Shown here piece after piece: positions 1 through 5,121 of a stretch of 5,882 nt of DNA. Origin of the DNA: CAYILR01 sp964364175 (GTDB lineage Bacteria > Bdellovibrionota > UBA1018); contig CAYILR010000086.1 of the NCBI GenBank assembly GCA_964364175.1, positions 1 through 5,882 of the forward strand, given 5' to 3'. A model generated the notes under the pieces. It saw only the letters and a list, made by a program, of their open reading frames with translations, made no database searches and was not told where the DNA came from. Numbering within the stretch: position 1 is the first letter of the stretch; every line of letters begins with the position of its first letter. The position numbers and the translations under genes are program-made.

Positions 1-40
1 CACCCCTGGGTCAAAACCTGCAAAGGGGTGGGTCAACTCA
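1..40. mobile_element. Probable terminus of an IS21-like insertion sequence (partial)
   Basis: The segment contains two copies of TGGGTCAA, at 7-14 and 29-36 (22 bp apart), set in C- and G-rich runs (CCCCTGGGTCAAAACC and GGGGTGGGTCAA). IS21-family ends typically carry several such short internal repeats and finish in TG...CA; a CA is found at 34-35 and 39-40. The integrase reading frame stops at 38-40, exactly where this sequence begins, which supports insertion into that gene. The rest of the element, including any istA/istB genes, would lie to the left of the window. The exact boundary and any target duplication cannot be seen. Moderate confidence in a mobile-element end, lower in the family. 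Confidence 0.45.
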
Positions 41-775
41 GCTGCAATCGGCCAGTAGTGAATCAAGAATAGGAATGTGCCTAATGTCGCCACTTTTTGT
101 CGGTCCAGCGTAGCTATATTGTACTTGGATAAGTCGTTTTTGGAAGTCTACCGCGTCCCACTTGAGTCCAGCCAATTCACCCACCCTCATGCCAGTAAAA
201 AGAGCTGTTGCGTACAGTGTATAAACGAGGTCCCCCTCTTCTTGAGCAGAGATGAGGAATCGTTTCACCTCGTCTTTTGTTTTTAAATACCTGAAGTCTT
301 TATTGAGTTGAGTGATTTTTGGTTTTTTGATTTTAATCATTTCTCGAATCCATTTCTTTTCATGAGCATATCTCAGCATGGTACCAAGCAAGGTTAGATG
401 GTGATGAACGGTTTTAGGTTGTAGTTGTTGTTTAGCCAAGCGGTAGTCATCAATATGGGTTGTGCTGATATTGTGAATCAATATTCCCCCAAAAAAAGGC
501 CTGAGGTGTTTTCCAATTAGAACCTTGTCCCCTTCTTGATAGCGTTTGAGAGGAGCTCGTTTCTCAAGATAGCTATCGCAGAGTTCATGAAATATTTTGG
601 ATTTAGGCCTAGGGGAGCAGACCCCTCTTTGGATTTCCTCAACCTCAGTCATGCGAAGACCTAATTGATAATCTGCTTCTCGTTTGGTTGAAAAAACTGC
701 GCTTAGACGCACGCCATTCTCATCCACCCATCGAATTCGCCATTTCCCACTTGTAAGCTGTGTCGGTCGAAACAT
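38..775 (-). pseudogene. Tyrosine recombinase (phage/island integrase), 3'-truncated
   Basis: This 245-residue product has the layout of a lambda-type integrase. The N-terminal 50 residues match the arm-binding beta fold (KWRIRWVDENG then FSTKREAD). A SAM-like core-binding domain follows at about 60-145, and the start of the catalytic domain at about 165-245. Arg197 in TGMRVGELAGLKWDAVD is the first catalytic Arg, and Lys227 in GPTKSGDIRHIPI fits the beta-hairpin Lys. The HxxR box, the His/Trp and the Tyr nucleophile are all absent: the frame ends about 10 residues after the hairpin, roughly 130 residues short of family length. The stop coincides with IS-like sequence at 1-40, so the gene is probably broken by insertion and cannot recombine DNA. 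The ATG at 775 is the first possible start, since an in-frame TAG lies two codons upstream. It originally would have mobilised the island using the tRNA-Met site at 935-979. Confidence 0.85.
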
Positions 776-776
776 G

Positions 777-808
777 ATCAGCTATTTAAGCTGATAAGCA
801 CTCCTCCT
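777..808 (-). promoter_or_regulatory. Integrase ribosome binding site separated from the ATG by a hairpin
   Basis: On the minus strand AGGAGGAG lies at 808-801, a near-perfect Shine-Dalgarno, but 27 nt separate AGGAGG from the ATG at 775. That gap contains a perfect 7-bp inverted repeat, ATCAGCT (795-789) and AGCTGAT (783-777), with a 5-nt loop. If the 19-nt hairpin folds, the effective spacing drops to about 8 nt, which is optimal. This also explains why the start lies so far from the only good ribosome site. The geometry is seen directly; its use in translation is inferred. Confidence 0.55.
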
Positions 809-809
809 G

Positions 810-840
810 TTCTGCAAAAAAGAATTCATTTCGTGCAGAA
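810..840. repeat. Inverted repeat next to the integrase Shine-Dalgarno
   Basis: TTCTGCA at 810-816 and TGCAGAA at 834-840 are perfect inverted arms separated by 17 nt. In the minus-strand transcript this hairpin would sit directly 5' of the AGGAGG. It may be a regulatory structure or a protein-binding site of the attachment region. Only the symmetry is visible. Confidence 0.4.
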
Positions 841-849
841 AACCCTCTG

Positions 850-868
850 TGGCCACGAAATGGCCACG
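850..868. repeat. Direct repeat TGGCCACG, two copies 11 bp apart
   Basis: TGGCCACG occurs at 850-857 and 861-868, and each copy contains the palindrome TGGCCA. The 11-bp period puts both copies on the same helical face. The position between the integrase start and the tRNA remnant suits an arm-type integrase site or a regulator operator. Which of these it is cannot be told from sequence. Confidence 0.4.
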
Positions 869-934
869 CCGGACTTAACGTCGTTTCGTCACACCCTATT
901 TAACTTTGCAACCGTTTGATTTGATTTGTTTTTT

Positions 935-979
935 TGGTTGCGGGGGTAGGATTTGAACCTACGACCTTTGGGTTATGAG
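935..979 (-). other. 3' half of tRNA-Met(CAU): attachment-site remnant
   Basis: Read on the minus strand from 979, this gives the anticodon loop CTCATAA with anticodon CAT at 977-975. Then come the anticodon-stem 3' strand CCCAA, variable loop AGGTC, T-arm GTAGG-TTCAAAT-CCTAC (962-946), acceptor 3' strand CCCCGCA, discriminator A (938) and an encoded CCA (937-935). The preceding five bases, TAGGC, pair only partly with CCCAA, and no D-arm or acceptor 5' strand follows. It is therefore not a functional tRNA. tRNA 3' halves of this kind are the duplicated core left when a tyrosine-recombinase island integrates in a tRNA gene. The anticodon reads as elongator Met, although tRNA-Ile(CAU) cannot be excluded. 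The remnant lies 160 bp upstream of the broken integrase, its likely former partner. Confidence 0.85.
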
Positions 980-985
980 GCCTAA

Positions 986-1165
986 GTAGTAGGTTTGTCA
1001 AGTAGTTGGAATTGCTGTAATTATCTAAGTAAATCAAGGTGTTCCATTGGTTTTTGAGTACGATCGAGTACGGGTAAAATCGGTTGTTTTCGGGTGATGG
1101 TGAGACATCGGTGAGACATCGGATACCATTCATCCTGCTTTTTTCGGTAGTTTTTTTTGGCAGAA
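986..1165. other. Non-coding stretch between the att remnant and the antitoxin remnant, with phased direct repeats
   Basis: I see no credible gene here. Reading frames on the minus strand run through the tRNA remnant and have no family character. Two short direct-repeat pairs are visible: GAGTACG at 1056-1062 and 1066-1072 (10-bp period), and a tandem GGTGAGACATC at 1099-1109 and 1110-1120 (11-bp period). Both lie on the side of the tRNA core away from the integrase. They could be recombinase or excisionase binding sites of an attachment region. Confidence 0.4.
1099..1120. repeat. Tandem repeat GGTGAGACATC x2
   Basis: Two perfect, directly abutting 11-bp units occupy 1099-1109 and 1110-1120, followed by another GG. 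The unit length is close to one helical turn, as in paired protein-binding sites. There is no evidence of expression. An arm-type or excisionase site is a guess from the position near the tRNA remnant. Confidence 0.5.
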
Positions 1166-1309
1166 TTAAGCTGCATCGTCCTGTTCAGAAGGGGGCTTGG
1201 GGGAAGCACTGAGTTGAATCCCGAGGGCATCGAGAACAGACAGAAACGTTTCTAAAGTGGGGTTACACTTTGCTGCGGCATTGACTGACAAACCTTGACG
1301 TATTCCCTC
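1166..1309 (-). pseudogene. HigA-like antitoxin (XRE/COG3636-type regulator), C-terminal remnant
   Basis: The minus-strand frame ending at TAA 1168-1166 encodes 47 residues with the hallmark C-terminus of HigA-like addiction-module antitoxins. EGIRQGLS is followed by CNPTLETFLSVLDALGIQLS and a polar tail ending SEQDDAA. Family members read SREGLY...GNPTLET...VLKALGLRL. An in-frame TGA (1312-1310) directly precedes the Glu codon, but the overlapping frame gives A-S-R-E just before it (GCA AGC CGT GAG). An extra AG in GAGAGGG would explain the break, i.e. a 2-nt insertion in an ancestral SREGI. No convincing N-terminal half or HigB toxin is visible upstream, because the fic control region begins at 1381. 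It is best read as a degraded toxin-antitoxin remnant of an island. Confidence 0.6.
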
Positions 1310-1340
1310 TCACGGCTTGCAACCCTACTCTCCGTCGTGC

Positions 1341-1363
1341 CTATAACGCAAAACCGCTTATAG
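1341..1363. repeat. Inverted repeat CTATAA / TTATAG
   Basis: CTATAA at 1341-1346 and TTATAG at 1358-1363 are perfect inverted arms around an 11-nt centre, CGCAAAACCGC. It sits between the antitoxin remnant and the fic operator array. It may be an old operator of the toxin-antitoxin locus, or chance in AT-rich sequence. Confidence 0.25.
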
Positions 1364-1380
1364 CTCTTATATTGGCTGTT

Positions 1381-1454
1381 AATAGGGTATTCATAATAAC
1401 AATAGGGTATTTTTGGTTGAATAATACCCTATTTGCTGAATACAATACCCTTAT
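1381..1454. promoter_or_regulatory. Four-copy operator array upstream of fic
   Basis: An 11-bp element occurs four times. AATAGGGTATT lies at 1381-1391 and 1401-1411, its exact reverse complement AATACCCTATT at 1423-1433, and a 9/11 match, AATACCCTTAT, at 1444-1454. Starts are 20, 22 and 21 bp apart, about two helical turns, so all copies face the same side of the helix. The last copy touches the fic ATG, and copies 3 and 4 lie in or over the promoter candidate at 1417-1446. This is the layout of a repressor array. The natural candidate for the binding protein is the winged helix at the C-terminus of the Fic product itself. The array is directly seen; the binding protein is inferred. Confidence 0.75.
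1417..1446 (+). promoter_or_regulatory. Candidate fic promoter (leaderless mRNA)
   Basis: TTGAAT (1417-1422) and TACAAT (1441-1446) with an 18-bp spacer make the best sigma70-like pair. The start point would fall about 7 nt after TACAAT, at or next to the ATG at 1455, and there is no Shine-Dalgarno in front of that ATG. Both facts fit a leaderless transcript. Operator copy 3 fills the spacer and copy 4 overlaps the -10 end. A weaker alternative is TTGGCT (1372-1377) with TAATAA (1394-1399). Confidence 0.45.
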
Positions 1455-2507
1455 ATGTCATCACTCAAGTCTCCGTATCTGGAGCAGCTCAAATTTGATT
1501 CAAACCAGCTCGCCACTCTCCGTGAACTAGGGGAGTACCGAGGCAAACAGATTCTTTACTCAAAACAGTCACCGGAAGTTTTAGAAAGTTTGCAGGAGAC
1601 TGCGAGAATTGAATCTACTGAGTCATCCAATCGGCTGGAAGGCATTGAGGTGCCACATAAACGCCTCGAGAATTTGATATTACAAAATTCAAAACCTAAA
1701 AATCGATCGGAGCAAGAAGTGGCGGGTTATCGCGACGCGCTTGCCCTCATTCACGAAGCAGCCCCCGACATGAAGTTTTCTTGCAATGTAATCTTGCAAC
1801 TCCATAAACTGCTTTACTCCTATATGTCGCAACCAGGTGGCAAATGGAAATCCGCTGATAACGAAATCATTGAGCGACATCCCGACGGTACTGCTCGTGT
1901 CCGATTTGTACCCACTCCAGCATTTCAAACCCCCATTAAAATGAGGGAACTCGAAGAGGATTATCAAAAAGTGATCGATTTCGGTCAAACAGATCCTCTG
2001 ATCATCATTCCCATGGTGGTTTTAGATTTTCTTTGTGTACACCCCTTCGCAGACGGGAATGGCCGTGTTGCCAGGCTGATCACGCTCTTGCTTCTTTACC
2101 ACTTTGGTTATCAGGTCGGGCGCTATATTTCCCTGGAAAGGATCTTTGAGGAGACCAAGGAAGATTACTACAGAACGCTCGAAGAAAGCTCACAAGGCTG
2201 GCACCCAGGTAAACACAATGTTGCCCCTTGGATGAATTACTTTTGGATTGCTTTACTCAAAGCCTATCGAGAATTCGAAGAGCGTGTCGGTACAATAGCG
2301 GCAACGGGAAAAAGCTCAAAATCAGATCAAGTACGCAAAGCTGTATTGCGACAAATCAAACATTTTTCTATATCAGATATTGAGAAAGAGTGCCCGTGGG
2401 TGACACGAGATTGGATTCGAATCGTTTTGAGAGAAATGAAAGCTGAAGGCCTGATCACACTGCATGGAAAAGGGCGAGGAGCAAAGTGGGCTCTCTATAT
2501 CAAATAA
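1455..2507 (+). CDS. Fic-family AMP-transferase, class II, with C-terminal winged helix
   Basis: The Fic core motif HPFADGNGRVAR is complete at residues 196-207: catalytic His196, metal-binding Asp200, and the Gly/Arg residues that hold ATP phosphates. It follows VLDFLCV and precedes a hydrophobic helix, as in active adenylyltransferases that transfer AMP to Ser, Thr or Tyr of target proteins. The N-terminal helix carries the inhibitory motif (S/T)xxxE(G/N) as S58-NRL-E62-G63, which defines class II self-inhibited Fic proteins; Glu62 would block productive ATP binding. Residues 291-350 form a winged helix, with VTRDWIRIVLREMKAEGL as likely recognition region and HGKGRGAKWAL as wing. The 350-residue length is normal for the Fic-wHTH group. 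The ATG at 1455 has no Shine-Dalgarno and abuts an operator array, suggesting autoregulated leaderless expression. No antitoxin-like partner is adjacent. The gene converges on the kinase with a 22-bp gap. The target protein is unknown. Confidence 0.93.
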   Translation: MSSLKSPYLEQLKFDSNQLATLRELGEYRGKQILYSKQSPEVLESLQETARIESTESSNRLEGIEVPHKRLENLILQNSKPKNRSEQEVAGYRDALALIHEAAPDMKFSCNVILQLHKLLYSYMSQPGGKWKSADNEIIERHPDGTARVRFVPTPAFQTPIKMRELEEDYQKVIDFGQTDPLIIIPMVVLDFLCVHPFADGNGRVARLITLLLLYHFGYQVGRYISLERIFEETKEDYYRTLEESSQGWHPGKHNVAPWMNYFWIALLKAYREFEERVGTIAATGKSSKSDQVRKAVLRQIKHFSISDIEKECPWVTRDWIRIVLREMKAEGLITLHGKGRGAKWALYIK

Positions 2508-2529
2508 TGAATATTTAGTGCCTACACTC

Positions 2530-5121
2530 TTACCAAGGTGGATCTTTTCCTAGTATACCTTTCAGATACTTCAGATGTAAAAATTTTCCTGGAACCTGAC
2601 CCGTTGCAAAGTAGATTTGCGTAAATCCCTGGCAATGCAATTGATATGCAATTTTCTCGCCGGGTGTACCATCCAAAAACGTGGCATCGATATAAATCGG
2701 GGTATCTTTGTGAATACTTTTCATTCGAAATTGAGCTTCGTTAGGATGGAAACAGAAAAGCTTTTTATTTTTCTGATCGGCTACTAATGTCCAGGTGTCG
2801 ATCATTAGTCGGTCATCGTCTATGTATACAGCATCTGCCCGAACACGTTCTCCCAGCACTTCGATTTGCACAAACCCTGCGAGATTCTTTGGAATCATTC
2901 TGACACCTAATTTGATACATCGGTTTCGAATATGAGTTTCCTCAAATCGGCTCGTGACGAGTAGGCTTTGCTGTTTTAGACTGTATTCCTCAATCAAATC
3001 CAAGCCCGTCATTTGAGAACCCACAAATTCATAATCCATCAGGAATAAGTCGCTTTCTTTTTTAATCGATATGTATTCTTTGAGAGCCGCTGGAGTTGAT
3101 AAATGAACCATTTGAATGGTGCTTCGATCTCGCCCTAAAGAATCCATTCTTCCTTGCCAAATATTGTGAATACTTGGGTCGTCGTCGACAATAATTAGGT
3201 TCGAATTTCTATCCAAAATCAATCGCGAAACAAACCAGGATGGCATTTCGGACTTTGGAAGTCTTAGGATGACCCTCGTGCCATTCTCGGGCGTGGATTC
3301 GGATGACTCGATGATGAGCTGTCCATTCCAAGATTCAACCGATTGCCTAGCATGATAAATCCCAAGTCCTGATCCATCTTTCTTCCCAAATGACTCACCT
3401 TTGACACCCATGCGTGCGAGAATATCTTTGGGTATCCCTTTTCCATTGTCCTGAATCACAATATCAACATTTTGGGTTGAAGATGCTCTGAGCGACAGCA
3501 GAATACTTCCACTTCCATCCATTGCTTCGACACTATTATTGATCAAGTTGGACAGAACCCGCTTCAGCTCGATTGGTTGCACTTTGGCAAATAATTCTAA
3601 ACATTGATGATCCAGCTTATTTTCAATAGAAATTCCGATTTTAGAACGATACTGCATCCGCTTTTCACTCACCAATGGGTCAATGAGACCGGACAAAAAC
3701 TGATTGGAAATCTCTTCACCCGACTGCGTTCTAGAGTCAGCATCGGGTCTCTGCGCTTTCTGTGAATATTGGGTGAGCAACTGATGGGCAATGTCCCGAA
3801 TCCTGCCTGCTGCATTTCTCACCATAATTCGGTCTTCTTCAGGAATTTGAATTCCCTTGAGAGCGATACGTTGAACTACCATATCCAAAGCAGAAAGAGG
3901 TGACCTAATGTCATGGGCGACTTGCGAAGCCAAATAGGCTAGAGCAGCTTCACTTTGCTTCTGATTAAGATCACGAATCAACTCCCTGAGCATGACGACC
4001 ATAAGCAAAAGAATGGTGAACGGGGGATACCACTTCACAAAGTAGGCACTTTGAATCATCTGCCAAAAAACGAAAAGATCATTGATTTGCATCGCGAGCA
4101 GAACAAAAAAAACGGCCTGTAAAAATAGACCAAAAGTCTTAAATCGAATCGTACAATAGAATCCATAAATCATGGGGAGTGCTACGAGGATTGCGATTGT
4201 CTGCATGAGTCTGAGTTGGGGCAGATAGGTGGGCGAGATCCACCATGTGACCCAGAGTAACGCGATTCCGAAACAATAGACTCCTATTCCTGAATCCCGA
4301 GTCAGACGCCCTTTTTTCTGATCCAAAAAAACAAAGATATTCAAAAATAAAATCAAGTCTTGAAGAAGTCTCAGTGTAAAATGAACCGGTCCAGAAAACA
4401 GGATGGGTGAAAAGTATTGCCTGGGAATTTCACTAAAACTGATCAAATAAATCAGCGTAACCGCGCAGTACCCAGACAAGAGTAAAATTTTCGAAGAACG
4501 GTAGTAAAAATAGACCACGAGTAAGCAGAAAAACAAAATAAGCAAACTATATCCAGTGAGAAGATTTGAATTGGTTCTTAAAAACCAATCCCCTCTTTGA
4601 GAATTTAATACCTCCAGGTAGTCATTTGAAACGTAAACATTTTGAGACCGTATTCCGAAAATAGTCTGATTAAGATCAGTGAGTTCAAATTCCAATTTGT
4701 TCTCTCCCGATTTGAGAAAACTTTTTGGCAGTGGCAAAATGATCGATTCTGGCCTGAGATAGGTTTTTTTCGTAGATTCGTTATATTCTGCAATCAAATT
4801 TCCATTGAGTGCGACAGCAATATTATCGGCTACTTCACCTAGGAACAGCCACAACGAACTCTGAACTTGATCAGAGGTGAGAAAAAATGTGGAGACAATT
4901 CGAAATGTCCCTTTTTTACTTGGATTGTGGAGATTGAAAAACAGATCTGATTTTCGATCGTACTCAAAACACTCTTCAGTTGGCCCAGTACTACAAAACT
5001 TCCAGTGATTGAGGTCAACGTGAATGGAGCTGTCAGAATGAACGCAGGTAACCGATACCCACCCCACGACAAAGAAAAACAAAACGACTCTAGATTTGAG
5101 AAATGAATTTTTCCAATTCAT
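2530..5121 (-). CDS. Membrane hybrid histidine kinase, 7TMR-DISM-type, with two receiver domains
   Basis: Residue numbers count from a TTG at 5130; the ATG at 5121 (residue 4) is preferred, because neither start has a strong Shine-Dalgarno. A signal or anchor helix (14-30) leads to a beta-rich extracytoplasmic domain (about 35-185), jelly-roll-like, with Cys46 and Cys54 placed for a disulfide. Seven hydrophobic segments fill about 189-381. The HisKA box is SQVAHDIRSPLSAL with His406. The HATPase has the N box NLINNSVEAM (528-537), DNGKGI (561-566) and GSGLGI (586-591). Receiver 1 (about 643-760) has Asp649-651, phospho-acceptor Asp699, Thr726 and Lys748. Receiver 2 (about 766-866) has Asp771-773, Asp815, Thr843 and possibly Lys862, but stops there without the last helix. 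It should sense an envelope signal and relay phosphate internally. No output domain or HPt is visible. Its start overlaps the end of the cyclase gene, so the two are probably translationally coupled. Confidence 0.9.
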   Translation of the reverse strand: MNWKNSFLKSRVVLFFFVVGWVSVTCVHSDSSIHVDLNHWKFCSTGPTEECFEYDRKSDLFFNLHNPSKKGTFRIVSTFFLTSDQVQSSLWLFLGEVADNIAVALNGNLIAEYNESTKKTYLRPESIILPLPKSFLKSGENKLEFELTDLNQTIFGIRSQNVYVSNDYLEVLNSQRGDWFLRTNSNLLTGYSLLILFFCLLVVYFYYRSSKILLLSGYCAVTLIYLISFSEIPRQYFSPILFSGPVHFTLRLLQDLILFLNIFVFLDQKKGRLTRDSGIGVYCFGIALLWVTWWISPTYLPQLRLMQTIAILVALPMIYGFYCTIRFKTFGLFLQAVFFVLLAMQINDLFVFWQMIQSAYFVKWYPPFTILLLMVVMLRELIRDLNQKQSEAALAYLASQVAHDIRSPLSALDMVVQRIALKGIQIPEEDRIMVRNAAGRIRDIAHQLLTQYSQKAQRPDADSRTQSGEEISNQFLSGLIDPLVSEKRMQYRSKIGISIENKLDHQCLELFAKVQPIELKRVLSNLINNSVEAMDGSGSILLSLRASSTQNVDIVIQDNGKGIPKDILARMGVKGESFGKKDGSGLGIYHARQSVESWNGQLIIESSESTPENGTRVILRLPKSEMPSWFVSRLILDRNSNLIIVDDDPSIHNIWQGRMDSLGRDRSTIQMVHLSTPAALKEYISIKKESDLFLMDYEFVGSQMTGLDLIEEYSLKQQSLLVTSRFEETHIRNRCIKLGVRMIPKNLAGFVQIEVLGERVRADAVYIDDDRLMIDTWTLVADQKNKKLFCFHPNEAQFRMKSIHKDTPIYIDATFLDGTPGEKIAYQLHCQGFTQIYFATGQVPGKFLHLKYLKGILGKDPPW
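5090..5121 (-). other. Gene overlap: cyclase 3' end and kinase 5' end
   Basis: The cyclase TAG is at 5092-5090, while the kinase ATG is at 5121-5119, giving a 32-bp overlap in a different frame (41 bp if the TTG at 5130 is used). The kinase start has only a weak GAAAAAG before it, as expected if ribosomes finishing the cyclase gene re-initiate. Both proteins are then likely made from one mRNA in a coupled way. Confidence 0.7.

Noticed and set aside
77..286. Plus-strand 69-residue frame
   Set aside because: Antisense shadow of the integrase coding sequence, with no supporting features.
908..941. Inverted repeat GCAACC / GGTTGC at the tRNA 3' end as a recombinase core site
   Set aside because: The arms are only 6 bp with a 22-bp centre, and the right arm is simply the tRNA acceptor end, so chance cannot be excluded.
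935..985. Intact tRNA-Met gene
   Set aside because: There is no D-arm or acceptor 5' strand, and the bases before the anticodon loop pair only partly with the stem.
900..1133. Minus-strand 77-residue frame with LRPHNPKVVGSNPTPATKK
   Set aside because: That string is the translation of the tRNA-Met 3' half; such frames are classic false genes over tRNA ends.
1021..1230. Minus-strand 69-residue frame
   Set aside because: It runs out of frame through the antitoxin remnant and the repeat region, has no Shine-Dalgarno and no family character.
1381..1454. CRISPR-like or satellite repeat array
   Set aside because: The units are 11 bp, occur in both orientations and have short AT-rich gaps, which fits operators and not CRISPR repeats.
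1689..1988. Minus-strand 99-residue frame inside fic
   Set aside because: Antisense shadow of a strongly conserved Fic protein.
2508..2529. Bidirectional terminator between convergent fic and kinase genes
   Set aside because: The 22-bp gap has no stem or U-run that would support one.
3264..3446. Minus-strand 60-residue frame inside the HATPase region
   Set aside because: Alternative frame over the conserved N- and G-box coding sequence; no independent evidence.
4642..5072. Frames of 62-77 residues inside the kinase sensor region, both strands
   Set aside because: Shadows of the kinase frame, whose domain order is continuous through this region.
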